From Phanerochaete sordida (lineage: Eukaryota; Basidiomycota; Agaricomycetes; Polyporales; Phanerochaetaceae), in NCBI GenBank assembly GCA_019973155.2, contig BPQB01000020.1, forward strand, positions 62,001 through 126,000: 64,000 nucleotides of DNA. Direction: 5' to 3'. Below are positions 22,406-34,188 of this stretch, one piece after another. Numbering within the stretch: position 1 is the first letter of the stretch; every line of letters begins with the position of its first letter. The notes below the pieces were generated by a model that was given only the letters and a program-made list of their open reading frames with translations, had not been told where the DNA came from and searched no databases. Both the position numbers and the translations under genes were made by a program.

Positions 22406-23495
22406 ATGTCCGAGAATGTGCCTCCCTCCGCCATACCTCTAGTATCAGAAGAATCGAGCAACGAAAGCGAAGAAGAGCCGCTCTTGCACACCCTGGCGGC
22501 TAGGAAGGTTTCGATACTATCGACGCCTCGACAGTCGAAGCGCAGAGAGCCAGAGTCTGTGCTCACGTCGTCACCGAAAGCCAACAGCGCGAAGAAGCGG
22601 AAGCAGTACCGCAATGGCTACGAGGCCATCCCCAAAACGCCATCATATACGCCGTATGGCCTTCGCATCTCGTCTGGACGCAAGAGGCTGCTGCCTTTCA
22701 AGTTCCCCGACGAGGATTTCGGTGCAGTGCGTCGTCGAGAGCCTCTGTCCTTGGACGCCTGGACGGCTCTGGCTCGAGAGGCCGGCTGGATACCTCAAGA
22801 CGGGGTCATGCGCGACTTCCAGGGACACGTCTCGAACCTCGTCCTTGGGCAGGACGGCGACATCGCTGTTATAACACCCATCAGTAAGGGAAAGTCGCTC
22901 ATATGGTGCTTCCCTCTACTGGTGGACAAGGCGGCGGTCCCCTTGGTCATCACACCGTACACGAGCTTAGGTATCGAGGGAGCCATGAGGTGCGTGCTTA
23001 GCAGTGGCTGTAACGCGTTGAACTTACCTTGGTCTGTCTAGAATGACGAAGCTGAAGCTACCCTCTGTGTACATCTACGAGGGTCTCAAGAGTGAAGATG
23101 TCCTGGAACGGGCAGCCCGCGGGGACTTCCGCGTCATCTTTGCATGTCCAGAGATGGTGGAGAGCCCTCGGTTCGCGCGAGTCCTGCACTGCGACTCGTT
23201 CAAGCCCCTTCTCCAAGCTGTTTACCTGGACGAAGCAAACTCCGTCTATGAATCGCACGATTGGCGGCCAGCGTACGCGCGGATAAGCGGTCCCCGCCGT
23301 GCACTTGGCCGCAAAGTCCCCTTCGTAGCGCTATCAGCCACGCTCCCTTCTCCGTACCGTGCAGCGCTGTCCGAGTACGCCGGATTTCGTGAAGACCACG
23401 TTCTCGTGAATCTTCGGAATTTTCGCCCTGAGCTCCCGCTGGTTGTGGCGGCCTTCAGATCTCCGTTATCCGACATGAACAGAGCTCGAGAATGA
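22406..23495 (+). pseudogene. RecQ-like helicase N-terminal fragment carried by the transposon
   Basis: Exons 22406-22989 and 23042-23495 join to an intact 345-aa reading frame that matches only the first RecA-like half of a RecQ/DEAH helicase. Visible are LGQDGDIAVITPISKGKSLI (degenerate Walker A, GKS kept), LVITPYTSLGIEGAMRM (motif Ia region), FRVIFACPEMV, AVYLDEANSVYESHDWRPAY (DEAH altered to DEAN) and PFVALSATLPS (motif III). The second helicase half is absent and a stop follows soon after. The intron is still present, so the fragment was captured as DNA and not from an mRNA. It may be expressed as a truncated protein, but helicase activity is not expected. Confidence 0.75.
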
Positions 23496-23817
23496 AGCTC
23501 CGCTGACTGAAGCGCGGATACTTCTTTCCCATGAGCTTCACGATGGCGAGGGTCTTCTTGGTAGAGCTCATGCGCTCTCCAATTTTGTCGTCGTCGGAAT
23601 CAGACTGGAGAGGGCCGGCTAGCTGCGTGACATTAACCCGCTGCTGTATACGATGCTGTTTGAGAGCCTCCCCATCATTAGAGAGGTATGGCGGTGACGA
23701 GGAACACCCTATAGTGCTTGTAGCTTTGAAATTTCGGTCGAGGTCGCTGAAGGAGTTGAGAGCAGCCTCTGAAGATTGTGGAGGGGCGGAGCGGGTATAG
23801 TATGTTGACAGCATCAT
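23455..23817 (-). other. Antisense 120-aa ORF inside the transposon
   Basis: Open frame starting MMLSTYYTRSAPPQ at 23817, Ser-rich, with SDSDDDKIGERMSSTKKT and a basic stretch VKLMGKKYPRFSQRS. It overlaps the end of the helicase fragment tail-to-tail. No family was recognised. It could be a second captured gene piece or chance. Confidence 0.3.
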
Positions 23818-23878
23818 CACAGACTGTACTGGAATGAAATATATCGCATTCGAGTGGCTAATACAAGCAGAGCAGGCT

Positions 23879-24044
23879 AGGGAGCGACGAGGGCGGCGGC
23901 GGAGGGGTACGAGCGAGAGCAAGCGCGGTAGGCGCCGAACGCTCGCGCGTCGAAATGTCGACCCCCCCTTCCGCCGTTGGCTGGAGACCAGACCTTCCTG
24001 ATTCGATTGCCAAATTCGTCGAAGGAAGGTCTGGTACGAGACTA
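23879..24044 (-). repeat. Right terminal inverted repeat (166 bp)
   Basis: Reverse complement of 22119-22284 with one mismatch; it includes the same internal 12-bp hairpin stem. Confidence 0.95.
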
Positions 24045-24053
24045 AATAGCAAG
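24045..24053 (+). repeat. Target-site duplication, right copy
   Basis: AATAGCAAG, identical to 22110-22118. Confidence 0.9.
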
Positions 24054-24158
24054 CTGCACCACATCTCGGCTGAATGGAGCGCAACAGGTCAAACAAAAGA
24101 TAGCATGATATGTCGTGTCTAAAGTCATGAACAACCGATATCCCAAAGTGGAGAAAAG

Positions 24159-26681
24159 CTACGCAGGACACCCTCCACACAGCCCGGGTATACAGCCCCA
24201 GCAGCTCGCTGCGCCAATACCCCACGTGCGCAGGACGAGCGAGACGACACTGACGACACCCTCGCCGAGCACGAAGCCGCTCGCGATGATGATGAGGCGG
24301 ATGCCGCCCTTCTCGCGGCCGCCCGCGCGCCGGTAGTAGACGTGCTCGGCGACGCCGCCGATGAGGCGCGCGAGCGAGAACGAGGGCGTATTCAGGAAGC
24401 CGATCGCGAACGCGATGCCCGACGGGATCCACTTCGCGTACGGCAGCTCCCGCCGCGTGGCGTACACCTTGAAGGCGGCGACGAGGCTAAAGATGATTGC
24501 AAAGAGGACCATGTAGGTCGCGCTCTGCTCGGGCAGCTGGCCGTCGCCTGTGAAAAGGCTGTCAGACAGGATCTTGACCAGCCAAGGCTTATAGACTCAC
24601 GCAAAAGACGAGCCAAACCCAGCCACACATAAGCGGTCGGCGCAGGGAAAGAAGGACCAGGAATCTGATATGCCTTCTGGTAGAGCGAGTATGCTGTCGA
24701 GGTGACGATGATAGACAGGGTCGAGCCTATAAGCTGTCCATAGAACTGAGCTCTTGGAGATGCGCGCATAAGATGTCCCGTCTTCAAGTCCTGCATCAAA
24801 TCGCCGGCCCTATAGATATTGATGAGCATAATTCGCGAGCTACGATGTTTGCTACTAACTGCTGAGCACCTGCTTCGGCGACACCGCCAGCGATGATGTT
24901 CGCCACAATATTTCCTGGCTGTATCCAGGCGAACAGAAGCTGGCTGATCTTGCCCAAACCGCTGACGGGGTTTAGATCCGTCTCGCCCAGAGCGCGTACA
25001 CTAAAAAGGAGGGCATGAGATCAACTTGAACACAGACGAACACGAAACTTACCCAAGCACACTCAGCAGGGCACCGACGATATACCCAATGACGGTGGCC
25101 CACGGCGTGATGCCCTCATGACCGAACACTGCCCACACGAGCATAGTTCCAAACACGATGCTACCGCCCAGGCCCCACCACACCCACTTCATGGGCACGA
25201 GCCGGTCGTCGCTCTCGACTTCTCGGTCCTCGCCGTGGTCCTGTGCGTCGCTCGATAGCTTGGAGTACAGCACTCCCGGTAGCACCTTCTCGACGGCGAT
25301 CTCGTAGATTACGGGAATGAGCGAGACAAGGCTGTCTGCGCACATGATCGCGAGGGACACCCAAAGGATCCAGCCGCGTGCGCCCGTCGTCATGTCGCCC
25401 ACGGTCCCAGGAGCCCAGCCGGAGACTTTGGAGAGGGGAGAGAGGATGCCCCAGCCGACGAGCATGCCCTGCGCGTGGATAAGCAACATGCTGAATCAAC
25501 GTGAAAAACTGCGTACCAGGTTCATGCTGAGGGTCGTCGGGAAACCCATAATAATACCTTGTCCGATGTACGACAAACTCGGCGTAAACGTCCATAGCCA
25601 CTCTTGAGCAAGATACCTCCCGAATAATGGAATCGAAAACACCACTGGGTAGAAGTATGCCAGGAGCTATATAGCGGGTTCAGCACGCCTGCACATGGGA
25701 CGCATGACTGCACGTACCGTCATCGCGCCCGACGCGGCAAAGCTCCAGACGAGCGCAGACCATCCCTCAGGTTTCGCTTCAATGGTCTCGGTTTCTTCAA
25801 GCAAGCCGCCTTCCTCAGATGTTTCCGGATCTGCGATCGGTTCCCGTCTGGCTTCGTCATGGTCAAGTTCGCTGTAACCTCTACGCCTAGTCACGGTGGT
25901 ATCTGGCGGAGGCAGGTCATGCAGGACCGAGATAAGCTGCGCCGTCGCGGTGCCGGAGGGGAACGCGAGTTGCTCTTCGATGATCTGTGCGGGCGTCAGA
26001 GGTGTGACCCTGTTGATAGCATACATCCGTACGTACCACTCGCTTGCGAAGTGGCGGCGATAGAAACACGCTGAGCGGGAGCGGGGTCAGGACGGAACAG
26101 CGGAAGCGGAGCGATGGGCCGCTCACCCGAAGAACGCAACAGCTAGCGACCACGCTATGGCCGACCACCAAGAGAGGTGTATCGCGGGCACGCCGTCTCG
26201 GTCTTCGTCCAACAGGCCAAGAGCAGGCAATATGCCGACGAATCCTGCAGCGAGAGGCATCTGTGTAGATACAGGACTAATGGTTATAGCGCGAATGAGA
26301 CCCCAGAATGACCGCACGTACGGTGCCGGTCGCCGCAGCGGTCGTCTGGATTACGATGTTCTCTTGCGCCGTGATGGGCTTGGGGAAGAATTTGGACATG
26401 AGGAAGCCTATCAAGGCGGACTGCAGCGACATCCTGCAAGGGCAGTCAGGCGGTAGAAGCAGCTAAGAATATAAGAGACGCACATGCTGATCCATCCCGT
26501 CTGCAGCCCAAAGTAGAGGTTCGTGAAGCACAGCAGGCAGCCGATGATGAGACCGAGGACAACCGCCTTGAGCTATTGGCATGACTGTACATCAGTGAGC
26601 TGGTACATGGCGTGTACGACCAGAGGGGCTACGCACAGTGAACTCAGCGGACGGCGCGCCGCGTAGGTCCATGGGGGACAT
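24159..26681 (-). CDS. OPT-family (oligopeptide/YSL-type) transporter
   Basis: A polytopic membrane protein of the OPT superfamily. Fungal members move small peptides, glutathione or metal chelates; the substrate is not determined here. Hallmarks are LIIGCLLCFTNLYFGLQTGW, MSLQSALIGFLMSKFFPKPI, ENIVIQTTAAATGTMPLAAG, PPLRKRVI and EQLAFPSGTATAQLISVLHD in the N-terminal half. The C-terminal half includes YPVVFSIPLFGRYLAQEWLW-like sequence near 25610, GWGILSPLSKVSGWAPG near 25440 and RLIGGVAEHVYYRRAGGREK near 24340. It ends WGCIPGLCGGCPA, with the stop at 24159. Many introns are present. The start is uncertain: ATG at 26681 (MSPMDLRGAPSAEFT) follows a frame that could also be entered by splicing from upstream exons reaching about 26904. 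Confidence 0.82.
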
Positions 26682-27077
26682 GGGCGGTATCGCCCGCGTG
26701 TATTTGCTGCGTTCTCGCCGTCAAACGAATATTTCCAGTGAGGTGGAAGTCGTGCATACCTTATCCACCGCCTCAAGCCCATGGTACGCGTCAAGTGTGG
26801 CGGTCAGAGTCAGGTCTGCATGGGAGACGATGGCGAATGCGGTTCCAGAGTTTAGCGCCACCGCATTACTTCAGCACGTCCGCGGCCGCCGCAGGCGCCG
26901 ACATATCGTGGGCAAGCGGAAATATGTCCTCGATTGTATCGTAAACGATTTATGTCACAACTACAGTAGTTCACGGACAATACAAGAGATTTGGTAGCCA
27001 AAGGGAAGGAGAAATTGAACAACAAATAGGATATCTCAAGAAGAATACAGCCAAGAAGTCCGGTACGAGTGCGGGGA
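26682..27077. other. Spacer between OPT transporter start and the condensin gene
   Basis: May include an unresolved 5' exon of the OPT gene (ATGs near 26766 and 26904, in frames that need splicing). Otherwise nothing was recognised. The part around 26930-27060 is AT-rich. Confidence 0.35.
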
Positions 27078-30000
27078 CTATGCTGAGGGTGTCGCGTCGG
27101 GGTCGCGATATACCTGCACGAGACATGTTAGTCTGGCGCCGGAGGAAGAGACAAAGCGTAGGCATACCTTCAGGTCCCAAAGATTCCCGACTTTCTTGGT
27201 ATCCTCCTCATCTGGAATGATCGTATCCTCGGTCTCACCATTCTCAAGCTTGAGGCCGCGTTCGTTGGCAAGGTGCAGAAGGCAGATGAAGCAGAAGCTG
27301 GTGCTGATATCGTCTAGCTTCTCTTTCGGATACGACTGTTGCAGACCCGAAATGACACTCTCGAACACCCTCGGCTCTGTCGGGTCTGTTGCTGGCCTCT
27401 CGTCGGTGTCCTGAGCAAATCACATCTCAGTCATAAAACTTGCGAGAGTCAAAGTAGAGCCCACCATTGCATCCTCGTCCTCATTCTCCTCTTTCACGAC
27501 AATGTCCAAGCCCCTCCAAATGTTATCCTTGAGCTTCCTGACATCCACCCGTTTCGCGCGCTTGGCGTAGTTGACGGTCTCTGGCCGCACCCGTCTCTTC
27601 TGCGGTGCCGTCGCGAGCAAGTCTTGTTCGCCGGGTTCGGGCATCGCAGTGATGACGTCGCCGCCGTCAAAGACATCGTCGAAGCCGGGCGCGTCGTCGT
27701 ACTCGTCGTCGTGGAAAAACTGGGTATTGAACGGGATCGCACCGCCATTTTGCGCTGAGAGGCTGATGAGAAAGAGCGCGGAGAGCCGATGCTAGTGTAC
27801 ACATACTGGCGTCGATCTCGTCAGACTCTGAGCGACCGGCGGCCTGCTCAGCAGCAGCCTGTGCCCAGAAGTTCTCGTCAACCTCGCCCTCAGGGCGATC
27901 GTCCGCCCTCCCGCGTTGGCCGCGCATACGGAGCTGCGCAAATCTTAGTATTTCGAAACAAAACCGGGATCTGAAGAGCTCACGGAGAACTTCGGCTTGA
28001 GGAAGAGAGTCACGAGCTGCTTGCTCGAGAAGTGCATGTCGTCGGGAAGGGTGTTGTCGAAGCGCTTCTCTTCCTTCTCTTTCTCCTTACCCTTGCGCGT
28101 CCGCTTCTTGGCCAGCGACGGCCCAGGCAGCGTGAGCGCGGCGCCTCTCGACGGCGCCACGAAGAGCTTCTTCGCAATCTCCTTAGGATTCTCAGTCAGC
28201 TCCTCCGTGAAGTTGATCTTCATCGGCTCCTTCTTCTCGCGCTGCTTCTTGGGCGCAGCCTCGGCGGCGTCGGCTGCAGGAAAACCCGTTAGCACTAGTG
28301 CACGCTGTTGTAATAGAGACACTGACGTCTCCGGACGACCTTGCGCAACTTCCAGTGCTCTGGGCCAGCCCAGTTCTTGCCAAGCACGGACCTGTCGAAA
28401 TAGTCGTACATCATGCCGCCCTCTCCGTTGTCGGTCATCGCGAGGACGAGGTCGCGCTCGTTGGGCGCCTTGCGCGGGTCGAATTGCACAAATCCGCCAC
28501 CACCAGCACCATGCTCGCGCGCCTCATCTGCCATGGCGCCCTCGGAGCCAACGCTGGGGCTCGGCGGGTCGTCGTGTACGTAGTCGTCGTTGACGGCCTG
28601 GTCGCCGACGAAGAAGTCCTCCACGGGTGCCGCACCCTCCATGTCTGCTGGGGCGCCGTCGTTGAGGTCGTCGTTGAAGCCTGCGAGCTCCGGCCCGAAG
28701 TCGTCGTCGTCGTCATCCTGCTCCAAGGCGGGCCCGTTGCGGAAGAGATTGGCGGAATCGTCGACTGCCCACTTGTCTTTCGAGAAAGAGAAGTCCTCGA
28801 GCGAGTGGCAAATCGTCTTCTCCTCAAAGTCCTCGAGGTTGGACAGGAATTGCTCTGCCGAAGAGTCAGAACTCGGACAAGCACAGCAGCTGTTTTGAAC
28901 TCACGTCTAAGGTCTGACAAGTCGACTTCAGCAGGTGGTTCCTCCATTTCCAGCTCCTCCTCGTCATCCTTGCTGACAGAGTCACTGGCGTCGAAAACGA
29001 CCCTCAGACTGCCGTCCGAGCCGACACCGAGGGCAAGGTGATTCATGAGCAGACCCTGGGCACCACCCTCGTCGAAGTCGGCACAGGTCTTCCTGAACAA
29101 AGGATCCACGTGGAACTCGAGGTCGAGCTTCTTGTTCCGCAGCTGAGAGATGTCCTTCGCAAGCGTCGACGCTGGACGGTGCGTCTTGCGCTTCTTCGCC
29201 TGACCACCCTCCCCACCCTCACCATCGTCATCGTCGTCATCGTCGTCAGCACCAATGCGACCCTCGTTTGCCAGGTTACTAAGAAGCTTCCCGGTCTCAG
29301 TGCCAACGCTGTCGACACGGCTCGTCCAAATCTTGACGCAGCCGTCCAGTGTGCAAGAGGCTCTCTGGAAATTGATGGAGTTGTCTGTGTTGTTACGCAA
29401 TAGGGACATGTCGTGGAAATAATCAATCAGGGCGAAGTTCCAGGAGTTCGCCGCGTTGATTTTCTGCAGACATATGCGTCAGTGTGGCAACTGGGAAGAA
29501 CGACCAGTTTGCAGCAGCATGTCACGCGGCAGCACTTGCTAGGGCTGTTGATGAGTGGAAAGACTGTCCAGCTAACCACAGAGCAGCTCTCCTAAGCGCA
29601 CTACGCGCCGTGGGGAGGACAACGGCCCAAGCGAGTGCTGCTGACTGATATCCGCGGCGACTGGAGGGACAGGCACGTACGTTGTCTGTAGCCATCTTCA
29701 TCCATTCTTCGAAATTCGAGTTCATGACATCGAGGGGAACGTCGATCGCGGGTGCCTCTGCGACAGACAGGAGCTGCTGCTTCTGCCTGGCGTGCGCGGC
29801 GGCCCTGGGGTCCTCGCTCGATGGCCCCGCCTCGTTGTCATCGAGCGGGATCACGGGGCGTGTGCTCTTCCGCCGACGTCGTTTCTCGGCGGCATCGTCG
29901 TTAATATTGACGGATTTGAGGGGCGCCCTGCCGGAGTCGGAGGTGAAGCTGGCGTCGAAGGCTTCGCTGATGCGCTTGCGCGCGATACGCTGCGGCTTGG

Positions 30001-30103
30001 GGGTCGGTTCCTCGTCGTTTTCGGTGTCTCCGGCGCTGTCGGAGTCGACGTCGACGGGCGCGGCGTCGGCGGGGCGGGAGCGTGCGGTGCGAGCGGGCGG
30101 CAT
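27078..30103 (-). CDS. BRN1: Condensin complex subunit 2 (CAP-H/Barren kleisin)
   Basis: The kleisin subunit of condensin, bridging SMC2 and SMC4 for mitotic chromosome compaction. ATG at 30103 opens MPPARTARSRPADAAPVDVD. An earlier in-frame ATG at 30175 is less likely because it adds an Arg-rich, low-quality stretch. Conserved blocks are PLDVMNSNFEEWMKMATDNK, INAANSWNFALIDYFHDMSL, INFQRASCTLDGCVKIWTSR, LDLEFHVDPLFRKTCADFDE, GAQGLLMNHL, KINFTEELTENPKEIAKKLF, NTLPDDMHFSSKQLVTLFLK and the C-terminal winged-helix region YAKRAKRVDVRKLKDNIW to TSFCFICLLHLANERGLKLE. It ends PDATPSA at 27078. Acidic linkers rich in Asp/Glu lie between blocks. Several short introns are present. Confidence 0.93.
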
Positions 30104-30527
30104 GGTCGTCGTAAAAGGGAGAACCTGAACAGCGCGTCTACGCGCTCGACGCGTCCCACGTGACGGCGATGCCACGCGAGAGCCACATGGCCATTATTTC
30201 CGCCCAATTTCTCGCCCAATGTCGTCAGAGTGCTTGACGTCGTCTTTTCCGCTCTGCTCAACGTTCTGGACAACGCCGACGACTCGTGCCCCCACGCTGC
30301 TTGCTGACAAATACTACTCCGTTTGCTGCCTCCATCAGCCAGTCATCTCATAACGAGTCACCTCCGCGAGTCATCGACATCGCCTTCCGGATCCGCGCCG
30401 TCCAGTGTATTCTCATAAAGACTCGCCACCACCACCACCTGTAGCGTTAGCTCACGCATAAGTTATACCCAGCATCCACCATAGAACAACCTATACCACC
30501 TCACTGTATTCTCAAGCAAAACTCGCA
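30104..30527. promoter_or_regulatory. Divergent promoter region of BRN1 and VMS1
   Basis: A 424-bp spacer between two start codons facing away from each other. CACC/CATC-rich leader sequence precedes the VMS1 ATG. No gene was seen. Confidence 0.4.
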
Positions 30528-32776
30528 ATGGCCCGCTACGAGCAGTATCATGTATTCTCTATCCCCCAGCCTCTACTCGACACCCTCGTACCGCGAAGCA
30601 TTGGAAACCTCCCTGCGGCAGCACCCCCTGTATTAGAAGAGCCCTCGCGCCCAAGTTCACCCTCTCCTGCACCCCTCGCACCCGCAGGAGCTCGCGCATG
30701 TAACATCTGCCTTGGCGCGACCTTCGCAGATGTGGACGAGCAGCGCACGCACTTCCGTTCCGACTGGCATCGCTACAATGTAAAGATGCGCGTATCGGGC
30801 GGAAACGCTGTTTCTGAAGTCCAGTTCGCACAACTGGCAGACGGTGTGTCCAACCCTAGAACGTCTTATGCTTCTGCTCATACTTTCTCTCAGGTCTGGA
30901 AGACTCGCTCTCTGGCTCTGCGTCGTCTTCTGATGACAACGATGAGTCCGACGACGACGCCGTCTCCACACTAGTGCGCAAAACCAAGCGCTTGCACACA
31001 ATCCGCGAAGACGGAGACGGAGACGATGAGACCTCCACCCGTAGCGTCCCAAACGCACCCTTGGCCTGGTTCCACTCCCCACCAGCCACCCAGCTCGGTA
31101 TATACAAGGTGCTCTTCCCGTCTGACCTCATCTCCTACCGAGGCGAGGATGCGGGGCAGCGCTACCTTCAAGAGCTGAAGGACATGCAAAGCGGTGGGGG
31201 CGAAGAAGGCAGAAAGTGGGCGCTGTTCATGACCGCGGGTGGTCACTTTGCTGGCGCCGTCATCCGCGTGTCGCGGCCGGAGGGCGAGGAAGACAGCGGG
31301 ACCACGAAGAAGGGGAAGCAGAAGAAGCCGAAGCCCGATACGGAGGTACTGCTGCACAAGACCTTCCACCGTTACACGAGTGAGCTTGAATGGCTACGCG
31401 CAGCGCCGCAGTCTCTAAGCATGATTCCACAGCCCGTAGGAAGCAGGGTGGCTCACAAGGCCTAAACGATAGCTCAGGCCGCAAGGCCATCAGTGCAGGC
31501 GCCCAGCTTCGACGCTACGGTGAACAAGCTCTGCGAGACGTGAGAGCCATCGCTGACTGCGCCGCTGTACGTGCACTGAGACTAAATTCATCATCAGGAT
31601 ATCCGGAATCTCTTGACGGATTGGGCCGATGAGCTTCACGACTGCGAGCGCATCTTCATCCGAGCGAGCGTATCAAACCGCAGGATATTTTTGGATTACG
31701 AGGGCGCCATCCTCGAGAAGGGTACGCCACACATTGCCGCAAAGTAGCCTAACTCTGACACCCCTGCAGGCGACGACCGGCTGCGGACGTTCCCCTTCCC
31801 GACACGCCGGCCCACGCAGTCCGAGCTGCTGCGCTGCCTGCAGGAGCTGACGCGCGTCAAGATCTCGCATCTGACCGAGGACGCGCTGCGCGAGCAGGAC
31901 GACGCCTACCTCGCCTCGCTCCCGAAGCCCAAGCCCGCACCGGCCCCGGCGCCCGCGCAGCCGCCGCGCAGGCCCGAGAAGCCCAAGCTGACCGCGGAGG
32001 AGGCCGCGCAGCTCGACGCGCAGCGCGCGCTCGCGGAGCGCTGGGCGCGCGCGCTCGAGATGGTCGCGAAGGGCCGCCTCGACGCGCTCCGCGCGTTCCT
32101 CGCGCGCGGGGACCCGCTCGGGCCCGGCGGCGTCGACGCGCGCGCGCCCGAGGGCGTCGAGGACGCCGCGCCCGGCGAGACGCTGCTCGTGTACGCGGTG
32201 CGCCGGGGCGCGGAGGACGCCGTGCGCTGGCTGCTCGAGGACGCGCGCGCGGACCCGACGCTGGCCGTGCAGCGCGCGGACGCGCCGGCGCCCGCGGCGG
32301 ACGACGAGGGCGACGAGGACGGCGCGCCGGTGCCGGGGACGCGGCGGACGGCGTACGACTACGCGCGCACGCGCGGGGTGCGGAACGTGTTCCGGCGGTG
32401 CGCGGCGGAGCACGCGGAGTGGTGGGACTGGCTCGGGGCGGGCGAGGGCGGGGCGCGCGTGCCGAGTGCGCTGAGCCGCGCGATGGAGGAGGAGCGCGAG
32501 GGGAAGAAGAAGGTGCGCCGGCGCGGGCTCAAGGACAAGATCCGCGAGCGCGAGGCCGCGCAGAAGGAGCGGGAGGCCGAGCTGCCTGCGGCTGAGCCCC
32601 CGAAGCCTGAGGTGCGCAGGAGGGAGCCTGCGGAGGGCCCGCGGAAGCTCGGCGGCGCAGCGGGCGCGGGCGAGAGCGTGATGGGGCTCACGCCGGAGAT
32701 GAGGGCCAAGGTCGAGCGGGAGAGGCGCGCTCGGGCGGCGGAGGCTCGTATGAAGGCTCTTGGTGGTGGACGTTAG
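30528..32776 (+). CDS. VMS1: Vms1/ANKZF1-type peptidyl-tRNA hydrolase of ribosome quality control
   Basis: The family releases stalled nascent chains from tRNA on 60S ribosomes and binds Cdc48/p97. Exons 30528-30843, 30894-31379, 31433-31539, 31598-31721 and 31770-32776 join to 679 aa. In order: a C2H2 zinc finger (ACNICLGATF...HFRSDWHRYNVKMR, about residues 61-87), an acidic Ser/Asp linker, the VLRF1 release-factor domain (WALFMTAGGHFAGAVIRV) with the catalytic-loop motif RRKQGGSQGLNDSSGRK (Gln after GGS present), ankyrin-like repeats (LLVYAVRRGAEDAVRWLLED), a charged coiled coil, and a C-terminal RARAAEAR. The last matches the VIM Cdc48-binding pattern RxxAAxxR. All key elements are intact. 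The last exon is extremely GC-rich. Confidence 0.93.
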
Positions 32777-32968
32777 ACTATTACTTACGACGTACTAATG
32801 ATCATTCGCGATCCTCGCTCAGAGGCAGACATACCGGCACGGCGTAATGTAAACACATTGCATGCTGAATGGAAGGAAACTATCGACTGGGGAAAATGGC
32901 TGAGAATCGGAGACCAGATAAATCATCGTCGTTCACTGATTGCTGTCGACGTCCTTTTCATCTCCCTC

Positions 32969-33957
32969 CTACTCGTGCGCGCCTCCAAGACGCATGCCTC
33001 CGAGGATAGCAGCCAGCTCCTCAGACGCGCCTTTGAGATGCATATTGCCAAGGAGAGCCGCCAACTCTTGCGACCGGCCCTCGGCCGCACACAGCGCAAC
33101 CAGCTGCGCATGCATCGTCGCGCGCAGCGCCTCGTACTCCGCGGGCGCAGGCAGCTCGGCGTACTCCGTCGACAGGTAGAGCACGGGCTGCCAGTGGCCG
33201 TCGGCGAGCTGTGCGAGCCCGAGGATGCGGAGGCGCGTCCACGGGACGCGGGCGGGGTGCCAGGCGTTCAGGTGCGTTGACAGGTCGGATTGCTGTGGAA
33301 ATGTAGTGAGTGCGTGAGCGCGGGAAGGAGGCGAGACACGTACGGCCATCTTCTTGTATGCGGCCCACAGGAAGTTGCGCGTCTCGGCCGCGATGGAGAG
33401 CCGCAAGACACGCGCGGTGCCTGGGGAGCCGCTGCTTATCCTCTCTTCGTGTTCGAAGCCGGGCCACTGCGCGTATTCGTCAGCTATCAGCCAGATATAA
33501 CATAGAAGATGCTTACCTGCAGGTGCAGGGTGAAGTGGCTCTGCGTGCGGCCCATGAGCTCGCTCCCGAGCGGGTTCTCGAGGAAGGCGAACGAGCCGGG
33601 GTGCTCGTCGTTCCGGTCGAGGTCGCTGACGTGCACGCCATACCGGGCGTACTCGCCAAAGCCCACGACGCGTCCGAAGGGGACGAAGGCCTTCAGGCCG
33701 TCGCCGCGCGGCACGCCCCCGGGCGGCGTCCACACGCGCTGCGGGACCATCGGGCTGCATTCGTAGAGCCAGTTGCAGACGTTGAGCCACTCGACCGGCC
33801 ACTCGTGCGCGGCCCCGCTGGGGGCGGGCATCTCGTGAAGAGGCGGTTGCTCCTTGACGAGGTCCCATGGGTCGTCTTCCTGTTCGAATTGGTCCTCCAG
33901 GATCCGCGTCAGTTCGGGAACGTCGATGTGGACGAGTTCAGTGGGGTTATGCTCCAT
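32969..33957 (-). CDS. Hypothetical protein (295 aa)
   Basis: Not recognised. Exons 33957-33517, 33466-33344 and 33292-32969 join to 295 aa with canonical GT-AG introns of 50 and 51 nt, supporting a real gene. It begins MEHNPTELVHIDVPELTRIL. Trp-rich blocks follow: EWPVEWLNVCNWLYECSPMV, VWTPPGG, AFVPFGRVVGFGEYARYGVH and TRNFLWAAYKKMA. The C-terminus is a predicted helix rich in Ala/Leu (ALRATMHAQLVALCAAEGRS) with two similar HLKGASEELAA/ILGGMRLGGA units. There is no signal peptide or membrane segment. It converges with VMS1 and is divergent from the EF-hand-like gene. Confidence 0.65.
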
Positions 33958-34188
33958 GGTGGTGGTGGTATGGGAGATAGAATATTCGTAGTTTCTGGCG
34001 TTTATATAGCGACATGGTTACGACGGACGATTGTCCCGAGGGCCACAGCATGGCGCGGCGCATGGACAACGACCGACAAAGGCGTGCACCGGGCGCCTCG
34101 CAGATCTCTCACGCCACGAAGACGCCTCGCAAGCGCCCTCCCCCGCGCTTGCTAACCAATCACCTTCACCGTGAACGACGACGAGCAG

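Larger units (their letters stand above)
22119..24044. mobile_element. TIR DNA transposon (non-autonomous, Mutator-like/Pack-MULE-like)
   Basis: This is a 1,926-bp element with terminal inverted repeats of 166 bp at 22119-22284 and 23879-24044. They differ at one base and are flanked by a perfect 9-bp direct repeat. Both termini begin TAGTCTCGTACCAGACC. Long terminal repeats plus a 9-bp duplication are characteristic of Mutator-like elements; hAT and KDZ elements usually give 8 bp. No transposase is encoded. Inside are a spliced RecQ-like helicase fragment and an antisense small ORF. High arm identity and an intact duplication imply recent insertion, between the MFS and OPT genes. The superfamily assignment is inference from structure. 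Confidence 0.85.

Noticed and set aside
22119..24044. hAT or KDZ transposon
   Set aside because: These normally make 8-bp target duplications; the direct repeat here is exactly 9 bp and cannot be shifted to 8 with the same termini. A Mutator-like assignment fits better.
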